Positions 37,078-46,464 of a DNA stretch of 64,000 bases are shown in pieces. This stretch comes from Henriciella mobilis (GTDB lineage: Bacteria; Pseudomonadota; Alphaproteobacteria; Caulobacterales; Hyphomonadaceae), in assembly GCF_003576315.1 (NCBI RefSeq), contig NZ_QWFZ01000033.1:248001-312000 (forward strand), given 5' to 3'. Under the pieces are notes generated by a model. The model did no database searches. It saw nothing but the letters and a program-made list of their open reading frames with translations, and was not told the DNA's origin. Position numbers and translations under genes: made by a program. Position 1 is the stretch's first letter; the number at the start of each line of letters is the position of its first letter.

Positions 37078-38208
37078 ATGCCGACCGCGCCGCGCTACCA
37101 TTTAAATGTCACCGACCACCGGGCGAAACTGGTGATTGAAGGCGACTGGACGGTGCATACGCTGTCGGCGGTCCAGCCCGAGCTATCGCATCTGGAAGCG
37201 GCCGACGTTCAGGCGCTGGAAGTTGATCTGACCGGCGTAGGGCGGTTCGACACCGCGGCTGCCTTTCTTATCGACCGGTTCGCCTGCGTTCAAGGGATCG
37301 ACGCCATTGAAGTAGAGGGTGGTTCGGACGGCATGCGCCAGCTGTTGACGCAGGCAGCATCCCTTCGTCCCAAGCCCCAGGAAGAAACACCGCACGAAGA
37401 ACCGCACGGCCTGGTGGATTTGCTGGAGCGCACCGGGCGCACGACGTCCAGCCTGGTGAATGAAGTCGTCGATACGCTAGCCTTTTTTGGCGAAACGCTG
37501 ATGTCGATGTTCATGGCGCTGGTCCGGCCTACGCGGATGCGTTGGACCGCGCTTGTGGCCGTGATGGAGGACAGCGGTCTCGACGCTGTTCCGATCGTGG
37601 CGTTCCTCTCCTTTTTTGTCGGCATGGTCATCGCCTTTATCGGTGCAAGCACCCTGTCCGAATTCGGCGCGACCATCTTCACGGTCGAGTTGGTCGGGAT
37701 CGCCGTGCTGCGGGAATTCGGCGTCGTCCTGACCGCGGTGATCCTGGCGGGGCGGACGAATTCAGCGTTCACCGCGCAGATTGGTGCCATGCGCATGCGT
37801 CAGGAAGTCGATGCGATGACAACACTCGGGCTTGATCCCATGGACGTGCTTGTCGTTCCGCGCGCCTTTGCCATGCTGATCATGACCCCGGTCCTGACGC
37901 TTGTCGCCATGCTCTTCGGCATTGGCGGCGGCGCATTCGTCAGCTGGGTCGCGCTTGATATCAACCCGACCGTTTTCTTGAACCGTATCCAGGAATTCGT
38001 ACCGATCGAGAATTTCTGGGTCGGTATGTCGAAGGCACCCGTCTTTGGCATGATCGTGGCGCTTGTTGGCTGCCGGCAGGGGCTGCTCGTAGGGGGCAGC
38101 GTGCAGTCGCTGGGCCGCTCGACGACCAAGTCGGTGGTGCAGGCGCTCTTCTCGGTGATCGTCATCGATGCGCTGTTTGCCGTCTTCTACATGGAGCTCG
38201 GCTGGTAA
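37078..38208 (+). CDS. mlaE: Mla-type lipid ABC transporter permease with N-terminal STAS-like domain
   Basis: A 376-residue fusion. Residues about 1-95 resemble an MlaB-like STAS domain (AKLVIEGDWTVHTL, LEVDLTGVGRFDTAAAFLIDRF), and the rest is an MlaE permease (LSFFVGMVIAFIGASTLSEFG, ELVGIAVLREFGVVLTAVILAGRTNSAFTAQ in parts, MTTLGLDPMDVLVVPR). The inner-membrane complex moves phospholipids between membranes. Stop TAA and next ATG share bases (TAATG), so the operon continues directly. Confidence 0.92.
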   Translation: MPTAPRYHLNVTDHRAKLVIEGDWTVHTLSAVQPELSHLEAADVQALEVDLTGVGRFDTAAAFLIDRFACVQGIDAIEVEGGSDGMRQLLTQAASLRPKPQEETPHEEPHGLVDLLERTGRTTSSLVNEVVDTLAFFGETLMSMFMALVRPTRMRWTALVAVMEDSGLDAVPIVAFLSFFVGMVIAFIGASTLSEFGATIFTVELVGIAVLREFGVVLTAVILAGRTNSAFTAQIGAMRMRQEVDAMTTLGLDPMDVLVVPRAFAMLIMTPVLTLVAMLFGIGGGAFVSWVALDINPTVFLNRIQEFVPIENFWVGMSKAPVFGMIVALVGCRQGLLVGGSVQSLGRSTTKSVVQALFSVIVIDALFAVFYMELGW

Positions 38209-38975
38209 TGGCGAAGGTGGCGATCAAGGTCCGCGATCTCAGGACGTCCTACAGTTCGCATGTCGTGCATGAGCATCTCGATATGGATGTCTATGAGGGC
38301 GAGATCGTCGGTGTCATTGGCCCGTCGGGATCAGGCAAGTCGGTCCTGCTGAGGGCGATTGTCGGCCTGAAGAAGCCGGACTGTGGTACTGTCGAGGTGT
38401 ATGGCGAGAACGTAACGGGGCTTGAGGGCGACGAATTGCGCGAAGTGCAGACGCTCTGGGGGATCATGTTTCAGGATGGCGCGCTGTTTTCCAACTTGAC
38501 CGTTCGAGAGAACGTCATGGCGCCCATGCGCGAGCATACCGACCTGTCCAAGCCTTTCATGCGCCAGCTGGCCGACCAGAAGATCCGGATGGCGGGGCTG
38601 GAAACCTCCGCTGGCGACAAGTTCCCGTCGGACCTGTCTGGCGGCATGCGCAAGCGCGCCGCCCTGGCGCGGGCGCTGGCGCTCGACCCGCCGATCCTGT
38701 TCCTCGACGAGCCGACAGCTGGACTTGATCCCATCACCGCCGGCGCCTTCGACAAACTGGTTCGCGACTTGCAGCAATCGCTCTCGCTCACCGTGTTCCT
38801 TGTTACGCACGATCTCGATACGCTGGCGGCCACGTGCGATCGGATCGTGGCGCTGGGCGACAAGCGGGTGGTTGCGGCCGGGACGATGGATGAGCTGCGT
38901 GCGATGGACCAGCCATGGCTGCAGGAGTATTTCGGTGGCCCACGGGGTCGCGCCGCTGCGGCAGGAGTGAAGTGA
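38208..38975 (+). CDS. mlaF: Mla-type ABC transporter ATP-binding protein
   Basis: A 255-residue ATPase. Walker A GPSGSGKSVLLRAI, Q-loop MFQDGALF, signature LSGGMRKRAALARALAL, Walker B PILFLDEPTAGLDP and H-loop THDLDT are complete. It powers the MlaE permease encoded just upstream with a TAATG junction and overlaps the next gene by one base. Confidence 0.95.
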   Translation: MAKVAIKVRDLRTSYSSHVVHEHLDMDVYEGEIVGVIGPSGSGKSVLLRAIVGLKKPDCGTVEVYGENVTGLEGDELREVQTLWGIMFQDGALFSNLTVRENVMAPMREHTDLSKPFMRQLADQKIRMAGLETSAGDKFPSDLSGGMRKRAALARALALDPPILFLDEPTAGLDPITAGAFDKLVRDLQQSLSLTVFLVTHDLDTLAATCDRIVALGDKRVVAAGTMDELRAMDQPWLQEYFGGPRGRAAAAGVK

Positions 38976-39934
38976 TGGAAACACGTGCCAATTACGCGAT
39001 GATCGGCGCGTTCGTGATATTCGCCGTGATTGCCGGCCTCGGCTTCATCCTTTGGCTGGGGCAGTCGCAGTTCAATCAGGAATACGATCTCTATGACGTC
39101 GTCTTCGACGGCCCGGTCAGTCTCGAGGAAGGGGCGTCTGTGCGCTATATCGGGATCAAGGTCGGCGAGGTGGACCGTATCGGGATTGATCGAAACGACG
39201 CCTCGAAGGTCCGCGCGCGTATCCGCATCGACTCCGAGACCCCGGTCAAGACCGACTCCACGGCCAGCATCGAACTGGCAGGGATCACCGGTGTGACCTT
39301 CGTCCAGATCAATGCGGGCTCGCCCGATGCTCCAAGACTGACGGTCGGCCCTTACCAGGAAGTGCCGGTCATCCGGTCCATCACCAGCCCCTTCGCCGAG
39401 CTTTTTTCCGGCGGTACGGAAGTCATGGGGCGGGCCAATGTCGCGCTGGAACGCTTCGACGCACTGCTCAGCGAAGAAAACATCGAGTCCGTCAGCAACA
39501 TTCTGGACAATATCGAAGCGGTGACCGACCTGCTGTCGGGTGATGAGGCAATGACCGAAGATGTTGCATCCACGCTCGCAGCCGTGAAGGAAGCGGCCGA
39601 CAGCATCAATGAAGCTTCCCGGGCCTTCGAGACGCTCAGCCGCAACACCGACGGCGAAGTCGTGCGCGTCGGCCAGGAAATCTCTACCCTGATCGGCGAG
39701 CTTGAAACCATGTCGGAAGGCGCCCGCAAGAGCATCGAGGCCAGCCAGGGCGCGATCACGGCTGCAACGGACGTTATCGAAGGGCCGGCGACCGAGGCGA
39801 TCACCGATTTCCGCCTGATTGCGCAGGACCTGCGGGTCCTGATCCGGCGGCTCGACCGGGTCACGCGGGAGCTTGAGCAGAACCCTCAGGGCTTGCTGCG
39901 CAGTGAGCCGCTGCCCTATGAAGGAGACCGCTAG
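38975..39934 (+). CDS. mlaD: MlaD-type substrate-binding protein (MCE domain)
   Basis: A 319-residue protein anchored by one N-terminal helix (YAMIGAFVIFAVIAGLGFIL). The MCE domain is seen in VVFDGPVSLEEGASVRYIGIKVGEV in parts and ELAGITGVTFVQINAG; the remainder is a long helical region with coiled-coil character. ATG 38975 overlaps the mlaF stop (TGATG). It is the periplasmic lipid-binding component of the transporter. Confidence 0.92.
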   Translation: METRANYAMIGAFVIFAVIAGLGFILWLGQSQFNQEYDLYDVVFDGPVSLEEGASVRYIGIKVGEVDRIGIDRNDASKVRARIRIDSETPVKTDSTASIELAGITGVTFVQINAGSPDAPRLTVGPYQEVPVIRSITSPFAELFSGGTEVMGRANVALERFDALLSEENIESVSNILDNIEAVTDLLSGDEAMTEDVASTLAAVKEAADSINEASRAFETLSRNTDGEVVRVGQEISTLIGELETMSEGARKSIEASQGAITAATDVIEGPATEAITDFRLIAQDLRVLIRRLDRVTRELEQNPQGLLRSEPLPYEGDR

Positions 39935-40536
39935 TGACTGCGAAGAGATCTTTCCGATTGGCTATGGCCCTTGCCGGGCTCGCAGGTCTTGCTGCCTGCG
40001 TGAGCGTTCTGCCGGAACAACCGACGCCGGAGGCCGTGTTCCGGTTTGCCCAACCTTCTGACCAGCTTCCTTTGCCAGCGATTCTCGTCGTGCGCGAACC
40101 GGAAGCGTCTCGCCTCCTGGCTGGACGCCAGGTTGCCGTTGAAGGCGCCAATTCCGGTCTGAAGGTTCTGCGCGGTGTCGCCTGGGCGGACCGTGCCACG
40201 CGCCAGTTCCAGGTTGCCATGACCGACAGTTTCAGTGGCGGTGCCGGATATGCCATGGATGATTCCGCCGGGATTAGCGGCGACTATGAGCTCTATTGGC
40301 GTGTCGCCGACTTCACGCTGAACGGGGACACCGGTACCTGCAAACTCCGCCTGACCTTGCTTGATGGCGGGTCACGTACACCGCTGGTGCAATGGAGCGC
40401 GCAAGCGTCATCAACCGCGGCCAGTAGCAATGCGCAGGCTCGTGTGCGGGCGCTGGCCGAAGCGGGCGACCTGTGCGTGGCAGAGGCGGCGCAAAGGGTT
40501 TCCAGCGAGGTTGCAGCGCTCGAGGCTGACGACTAG
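39934..40536 (+). CDS. ABC-type transport auxiliary lipoprotein
   Basis: A 200-residue lipoprotein with signal peptide and lipobox (GLAGLAAC) and the domain of ABC-transport auxiliary (PqiC-like) lipoproteins: EAVFRFAQPSDQLPLPAILVV, VAWADRATRQFQVAM, YELYWRVADFTLN. Starts with GTG overlapping the mlaD stop by one base. It is the outer-membrane-facing partner of the four-gene transporter. Its 3' end overlaps the convergent kinase gene by four bases. Confidence 0.88.
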   Translation: MTAKRSFRLAMALAGLAGLAACVSVLPEQPTPEAVFRFAQPSDQLPLPAILVVREPEASRLLAGRQVAVEGANSGLKVLRGVAWADRATRQFQVAMTDSFSGGAGYAMDDSAGISGDYELYWRVADFTLNGDTGTCKLRLTLLDGGSRTPLVQWSAQASSTAASSNAQARVRALAEAGDLCVAEAAQRVSSEVAALEADD

Positions 40537-42920
40537 GCGACGAACCGGTCTTCGCCCGGCTCTTCCTTGGCAACGGGCAGATAGAAACAGACCAGCGTTC
40601 CCTTGCCTGGCTCGCTTGCGATCGTGAGCTTTCCGCCGTGCATTTCGGCGAAGGACTTTGTAAGCGCAAGACCAAGCCCTGTGCCCTCAAAGTTGCGTTC
40701 GCGCGTGTCCTGGACCTGTTCAAAAGGCTTGGCGAGACGTGGCAGGTGTTCTTTCGGAATGCCAATGCCGGTATCGCGGACAGCAACCCGGATAAATGCG
40801 TCGCGGTGCTGGACGCTGACCGTGATCTTGCCGCCCGCATCGGTAAACTTGATTGCATTGGACAGCAGGTTGAGCACCATCTGGCGGATGGCGCGGTGGT
40901 CGGCATCGGTCTTTGGCAGGCTGTCTTCTGCCTGCAGGATGACTTTCACACCCTTGTCTTCCGCCTTGCGGCGGATCATCCGCACGGCGGCGTCCACCGG
41001 ATCGACAAGATCAATCGGCTTCGGATCGATGGTCATCTTGCCGGCCTCGATCTTCGCGATGTCCAGGATGTCATTGATCATGTCGAGCAGGTGCTGGCCC
41101 GATGTGAGAATGTCGGTCGCGTAGCCCTTGTAGCGCTCATCACCGAGCGGGCCGTACATTTCATTGACAAGAATTTCCGAGAAGCCGTTGATCGCGTTCA
41201 GCGGCGTGCGCAGCTCGTGGCTCATATTGGCGAGGAAGGCAGCCTTTGAGTCGGCGGATCGTTCGGCCTTGGCCTTCTCTTCATTGTACTTTCGAGCCAG
41301 CTCCGACTTGTGCCCTTCGGAACGTTCCAGCTCCTGAACAAGGGTTTTCAGCTTTTTCTTCTGCTGCTGGAGTTGCTCTTCATTGCGCACGTCATTGGTA
41401 ACATCGAGGCCAAAGCTGATCAGCGTTCCGCTGGTCGTCGCACGCTCGACCAACTTGATCCAGATACCATTTCTGAGACCAAGCAGGATCGTGCCGGCCT
41501 CTTCGGGACTGGTTTTCTCGCTGATGACATTGCCGCTGCGCGCGACCATCACTGTTTCGTGGCTGACGCCGGGCCGCAGCACGTCCGACAGGTCGAACAT
41601 TGTCTCGAAGGCCCGGTTCCAGAAGGCCAGCCGTCTGTTGCTGTCCCAAAGCGCAAACGGGCAGGGGAAGCTTTCGATCGCGCCACGAAGGCGGGCTTCG
41701 GCTGTCTTCTGGCGCTCGCGGCGACGCACTGCTTCGGTGACGTCGAACATCACGCCGCTGATGATCGCGGTATCGGTTCCCACATCGAAGACCTGACAGC
41801 CGCGTAGCTCCAGCCACGTTTCGCCAACCGATGTGGACGTCGCGGCGTCAATGCTGAAGGCGTGGCTGGGCCTTGCATCATCGATCGCTTCAGACAGGTT
41901 GTCGCGATGGGCAGCGTGGAATGCTTCGATGAATTCCGCCTGGCTGATGGCGCCCGCGCTCTGTCGTCCGAGCAGGCGGGCGGCCTCATCATTGATCCAG
42001 CCCGATCCGTCGCCCGGCCGGATGTCCCAGAGGCCGATGCCGGCATTGGCCGTCGCAAGTTCTGCCTTTGAAATTTCCGTGGTCTCACCACGCCCATGGC
42101 GATGTTCGGCCTCGTTGGCGCGATCGCGTTTTGACTGGTTGTAGAGGCCAATGATCGCAAGAGCGGGCGCAGACACGAGAAGGATGTTTAGGAGTAGGGA
42201 AAGGAGAGAATCCAGCGTCAGGAGCGGACTTGACCGCGACAGGCACATGGAGAAGCTTGCGCCCTTGATGTCGATGCAGGCCAATGCAGAGCGGTTTTGG
42301 ATGCCCTCCAGGCGGAAGCCGGTGCCAGCATCCCTGATGGCCCGGTTTGCCGGCAGGATGCCGCTATCGCCCAAAGACACGGTTGCATCGCCGTAAAGCA
42401 CGAGACGTAGACCGTCATTCAGCTCAGGGATCCAGCGGGGCGCATCCACAATTCCAACGACCGTGCCGCCAACAGTTGGCACATGACTGAGGACCAGCTT
42501 GCCGTCGTCCAGCAGGCCGATACTGTTTCCGGAGCTGGCAAGATTGGCGGCGAGTTTGCCGGCCTGCGCCAAGGTTGGATCATCCGATGCCAAGGCAGCG
42601 TCGATATTGTGAATGGAATCTAGGCCGATATAGGCCGGATCAATCGAGGACAGGCGAACGCCGGCGCGAAGCTCATTTTCCAGCCGGTCGGAAGCGCGAT
42701 CTGCGTTTCGGATGAAACGCTCCCCAACCAGTAGGGCATCGCGCTTCAGTACCTTCAGTTCCTGCCCGTTCCGGGCCTGGTGGCTGTTCCAGATCATGAG
42801 GCCCAGCGCAGCGCTGAGGACCATGAGCGTCAGAACCAGAATCGCTTTCAGCGATCCAGCTGATCGTGCCTGGGGCCCGCTAACCTCATCCTTGCTATTT
42901 GCCCGGCCAAAAGATGCCAA
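40533..42920 (-). CDS. PleC-like membrane sensor histidine kinase
   Basis: A 795-residue kinase. A membrane helix near residues 25-45 and another near 240-260 bracket a periplasmic sensor domain; two PAS domains and a coiled coil follow; the phospho-acceptor is H568 in FLANMSHELRTPLNAINGF; the ATPase domain shows NLLSNAIKFT, DTGIGIPKEHL and GTGLGLALTKSFAEMHGG. The HisKA region, including MYGPLGDERYKGYA, closely resembles Caulobacter PleC, a kinase/phosphatase of polarity regulator DivK. No receiver domain is present. The start is TTG at 42920 and uncertain. Confidence 0.85.
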   Translation of the reverse strand: MASFGRANSKDEVSGPQARSAGSLKAILVLTLMVLSAALGLMIWNSHQARNGQELKVLKRDALLVGERFIRNADRASDRLENELRAGVRLSSIDPAYIGLDSIHNIDAALASDDPTLAQAGKLAANLASSGNSIGLLDDGKLVLSHVPTVGGTVVGIVDAPRWIPELNDGLRLVLYGDATVSLGDSGILPANRAIRDAGTGFRLEGIQNRSALACIDIKGASFSMCLSRSSPLLTLDSLLSLLLNILLVSAPALAIIGLYNQSKRDRANEAEHRHGRGETTEISKAELATANAGIGLWDIRPGDGSGWINDEAARLLGRQSAGAISQAEFIEAFHAAHRDNLSEAIDDARPSHAFSIDAATSTSVGETWLELRGCQVFDVGTDTAIISGVMFDVTEAVRRRERQKTAEARLRGAIESFPCPFALWDSNRRLAFWNRAFETMFDLSDVLRPGVSHETVMVARSGNVISEKTSPEEAGTILLGLRNGIWIKLVERATTSGTLISFGLDVTNDVRNEEQLQQQKKKLKTLVQELERSEGHKSELARKYNEEKAKAERSADSKAAFLANMSHELRTPLNAINGFSEILVNEMYGPLGDERYKGYATDILTSGQHLLDMINDILDIAKIEAGKMTIDPKPIDLVDPVDAAVRMIRRKAEDKGVKVILQAEDSLPKTDADHRAIRQMVLNLLSNAIKFTDAGGKITVSVQHRDAFIRVAVRDTGIGIPKEHLPRLAKPFEQVQDTRERNFEGTGLGLALTKSFAEMHGGKLTIASEPGKGTLVCFYLPVAKEEPGEDRFVA

Positions 42921-43005
42921 CGACTCGGTTCCCGACGCAGATTCAAACGATCCCGGACAATCCGGTCAAATGCTTGCACCCGCGTTAATGAAGCCGAGTC
43001 GGTTG

Positions 43006-45600
43006 TTAATCCAAAGCCCGGGACACAATATCCATGGCGTTCTTGGACAGGCCGGCCTCCTGGAGGCGCTCGAGCACGGTCTTGGCACTGGCGCGGGCTT
43101 TCGGTTCAAGCTTTTTCCATTGCTCGAAACTGGTCAGCAGGCGCGCAGCCAGGGCGGGATTGAGCTTGTCGGCGCGCTGGATGATGTCCGCAATGACCTC
43201 ATGGCCCTTGCCGTCAGGTGCGTGAAACGCGGCGAGGTTGGTCATCGAGAAGGCTGCCGCCACGGAGCGTACGCGGTTCGGGTTCGACATGTCGAAATCG
43301 GGATGTTCAGACAGGCGCCTGGCATCCTCGGCTGTGCCCTGACCCGCCTGCACGGCGAACCATTTGTCGATGACAAGCGGATTGTCCTTCCAGCGCGCGT
43401 AGAAGGTTTCGATTGCTTCGTCCCGCGCCTTGCCGGGCAGGGGAATGAGAGAGCGCAGGCAGGCAAGACTTTCGGTCATGTTGCTCGCCGAGTCGAAATG
43501 GCTTTTCAGCTGGCTCGCGGCCTCCGGCGTGCCAAGGGCGCCCGTCAGGCCGATCATGGCGCCGCGAAGCGCCCTGGTGCCGGCTTGCTCTGCACTGGGC
43601 TTGAATGGGGTGGGCGACGGTTGCTCGAGGATCCGGGTGATGTCGCCTGCGAGCGCTTCGGCGAATGCCTTGCGCAGGCGTTTGCGGGCAGAATCCAGCC
43701 CCGCCGGGTCGGCAGGCTCCCTGTCCTGGAACAGTTCGCCGACGTCTGGAAGCACGGTCAGAAGAGCCGCAAAGGCCGGATCGCTCTCATTCAGCCGAAC
43801 CGCATCGGCCATCGCGGACACGAGGGCGTCGTCCGGCGGCGACTGGGGTTCGTCGAGCAGGCGGAAGATCTCGGTCTTGGCGAGGGACTGGAAACAGTCC
43901 CAGATGTTGAACGGATCGGTTTCGGCAGCGGCCAGTTTGAGCAAGCCTGCCTTGTCGAGATCGCGGCGGACGCGCACAGGCGCGCTGAATTCGCGGTTGA
44001 TGGACAGGAGCGGCCGGGCGCTGCCTTTGGCGAGGTTTACCTTCACGGTCTTCTCGGCTTCATCGAGGACGATCACGGTCTCACCATCTTGCCAGCCCCC
44101 AGCCTCGACATGGCCGCCCTTGCCATCAAGCAAGGACGCACGCAGTGGAATCGGGACCGGCTTCTTCGTGTCCTGTTTCGGCGTAGGCGGCGTTTTCTGG
44201 CTGAGCGTCAGCGTCAGCTCGCTTTTGGCCTCGTCCCATTCCTCCACGACTGTCACTTCGGGCGTACCGGCTTGCGCATACCAGAGGCGGAACTGGCTGA
44301 GATCCTGGCCGGAGGCTTTTTCGAAACAGGAATAGAAGTCCTCGATGGTCGAGGCTGTGCCGTCATACTCATCGAAATAGATCTGCATACCCTTGTTGAA
44401 GGCATCATCGCCGATCAGCACCGTAAGTGCCCGGATCAGTTCGGCGCCTTTTTCATAGACGGTCGCGGTGTAGAGGTTATCGATCGAGCCGTAGGCCTGC
44501 GGGCGAACCGGGTGCGCGAGCGGGCCTCCGTCTTCGGCGAACTGGCGCGCGCGAAGCCGCATGACGTCCTTGATCCGCTGGACCGGCCGGGAGCGCAGGT
44601 CGGACGAAAATTCCTGGTCGCGGAAGACGGTCAGGCCTTCCTTCAGGCAGAGCTGGAACCAGTCGCGGCAGGTGATGCGGTTGCCCGTCCAGTTGTGAAA
44701 GTACTCGTGACCGACAATGCTTTCGATGGCCTCGAAATCCGCATCGGTCGCGCTGTCCGGGCTTGCAAGCACATAGGCCGAGTTGAAGATGTTGAGACCC
44801 TTGTTCTCCATGGCGCCGAAATTGAAGTCGCGGACGGCCACGATGTTGAACACGCCAAGGTCATAGGCGCGCCCGAAGCGTTCCTCGTCCCACTTCATGG
44901 ACGCCTTCAGACTCTCCATCGCCCATTCGGCGCGGTCTGCCTGACCCTTGTCGACATAGACACCGAGGTCGACATGGTCGCCATTCATCGTGGTGAAGCT
45001 GTCTCTCCAGACGTCATAATCGCCAGCACAGAGGGCAAAGAGATAGGACGGCTTGGGATGTGGATCGTCCCATTCTGCGAAATGACGTCCGCCCGGCAGG
45101 TCGCCCGCCTTGCCGGGGGTGCCGTTCGACAAAAGGATCGGATAGGTGGCCTTGTCGGCGTCGATACGGACATGGAACCGGCTCATCACGTCCGGACGGT
45201 CGGGCCAGTAGGTGATCCGGCGAAATCCTGTGGCCTCGCACTGGCTGCAAAAACGTCCGGCGGAAACATAGAGACCTGACAGTGCGGTATTTGCCTTGGG
45301 ATTGATCGTCACATCCGTTTCGAGCGTGAATGTGTCGGGGACGTCCGCGATGGTCAGCTTGCTGTCGGCGATCTTGTAGTCCGAGACCTGCAACGGGGTT
45401 CCGTCGATGGAGATATCATTCAGGGTCAGCCCCTCGCCATCGAGAACGAACTCACCAGGACGCACGCGCCGTACCGACATCTTCGTGCGCACGCGCGTCG
45501 CTTCCAGCTCGAGCGAGAAGTCGAGCGAAACCGAGTCAATTTCGAACGGGTAGGGTGTGTAGTCTTCGAGCTTGACCGAAACCGGCGTTTCCGTGCGCAT
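43006..45600 (-). CDS. pepN: aminopeptidase N (M1 family)
   Basis: An 864-residue zinc aminopeptidase. The substrate-binding GAMENKGLNIFN and zinc motif VGHEYFHNW (HExxH) with the downstream Glu in CLKEGLTVFRDQEF are present, and the length is normal for proteobacterial PepN. ATG 45600 gives the usual start MRTETPVSVKLEDY; a start nine codons upstream is possible. It is a cytoplasmic peptidase of general protein turnover. Confidence 0.96.
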   Translation of the reverse strand: MRTETPVSVKLEDYTPYPFEIDSVSLDFSLELEATRVRTKMSVRRVRPGEFVLDGEGLTLNDISIDGTPLQVSDYKIADSKLTIADVPDTFTLETDVTINPKANTALSGLYVSAGRFCSQCEATGFRRITYWPDRPDVMSRFHVRIDADKATYPILLSNGTPGKAGDLPGGRHFAEWDDPHPKPSYLFALCAGDYDVWRDSFTTMNGDHVDLGVYVDKGQADRAEWAMESLKASMKWDEERFGRAYDLGVFNIVAVRDFNFGAMENKGLNIFNSAYVLASPDSATDADFEAIESIVGHEYFHNWTGNRITCRDWFQLCLKEGLTVFRDQEFSSDLRSRPVQRIKDVMRLRARQFAEDGGPLAHPVRPQAYGSIDNLYTATVYEKGAELIRALTVLIGDDAFNKGMQIYFDEYDGTASTIEDFYSCFEKASGQDLSQFRLWYAQAGTPEVTVVEEWDEAKSELTLTLSQKTPPTPKQDTKKPVPIPLRASLLDGKGGHVEAGGWQDGETVIVLDEAEKTVKVNLAKGSARPLLSINREFSAPVRVRRDLDKAGLLKLAAAETDPFNIWDCFQSLAKTEIFRLLDEPQSPPDDALVSAMADAVRLNESDPAFAALLTVLPDVGELFQDREPADPAGLDSARKRLRKAFAEALAGDITRILEQPSPTPFKPSAEQAGTRALRGAMIGLTGALGTPEAASQLKSHFDSASNMTESLACLRSLIPLPGKARDEAIETFYARWKDNPLVIDKWFAVQAGQGTAEDARRLSEHPDFDMSNPNRVRSVAAAFSMTNLAAFHAPDGKGHEVIADIIQRADKLNPALAARLLTSFEQWKKLEPKARASAKTVLERLQEAGLSKNAMDIVSRALD

Positions 45601-45693
45601 GGCGTATCCTGTCCTGTCTCTTGGCAAATGTCGTTGCGCTAGAGATAGGACGGTGCGCCGCCAGCCACAATCGCGGCCAGCCTCTGAATGCAG

Positions 45694-46269
45694 TTATTCA
45701 GCCGCGATTTTGGGGGAGTCGCCGACCTCATACACGTGCCGCAGGATGCCCTGGCAATTGCGCACGGCTTTCTGCAGCTCTTCGGGAAGCTCGCCGGAAT
45801 GGCGCGAGGCGTATTCCGACAGCTGTCGGCAGACCTTCAGCATGCGCGGCGCATTCATGATCAGGCGGGCCTGATACTCGATTTTCGACGGGTCGCGGTC
45901 GTATTCCGATCCGGGGACGCGCCATCCGCCCCAATCATTCTCATCGGTCATCACGACCGGAAAGGTGCCGGGATAAGGGTGCGATGCAACTTCATCGCCG
46001 TCCTGCCAGCGGTTCTTGGCGCGGTAAATCCGCCAGTTCTCGAGCTCGACAGCATCGTCGGCGGAATTACCGCCCTCTCGCCGGCGCATCACTTCTTCGG
46101 ATACGAGTTCGCCGGCGGTGAATTCGCGGCCAAGGCCGACATCATAGGTCACCCGCAGCGGTTCTTCGACGTCCTTCACCCAGTGCGGCAGGACTTTCTC
46201 TACCAGAGCCCATGTGCCGACAGGCTTCACATAGACGCGTTGCGATTTGTGAAAGAGCGCTTTCGCCAT
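45694..46269 (-). CDS. conserved hypothetical protein
   Basis: A 191-residue soluble protein starting MAKALFHKSQRVYVKPVGTWA. Features include LRVTYDVGLGREFTAGEL, YPGTFPVVMTDENDWGGWRV and a helical C-terminus. Similar uncharacterised proteins are known to me from Caulobacterales and Sphingomonadales, but no function is established. The frame stays open upstream into the acyl-CoA dehydrogenase gene, antisense, which is not coding. Confidence 0.75.
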   Translation of the reverse strand: MAKALFHKSQRVYVKPVGTWALVEKVLPHWVKDVEEPLRVTYDVGLGREFTAGELVSEEVMRRREGGNSADDAVELENWRIYRAKNRWQDGDEVASHPYPGTFPVVMTDENDWGGWRVPGSEYDRDPSKIEYQARLIMNAPRMLKVCRQLSEYASRHSGELPEELQKAVRNCQGILRHVYEVGDSPKIAAE

Positions 46270-46464
46270 GACCAATCTCCGAAGTTGGTGTCTTTTGGCA
46301 CGTCTCGTTTGAGAGCCAGTGAAGCCGGTCTGCAAAATTTGATACTTCTCGCATGAAATTGCCGGGGCGACGCTAGGTCCTTCCCCTGCGAGACGGCTTT
46401 TAGTCGACACCGGGCGCGCTATTGTCTGGTCAGAACAACCGATAAACCAGGGAGACGAAGTCGT

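Noticed and set aside
42712-45279. Long open frame antisense to pepN and the kinase
   Set aside because: PepN motifs (GAMEN, HExxH) on the minus strand are intact, so this frame is a shadow.
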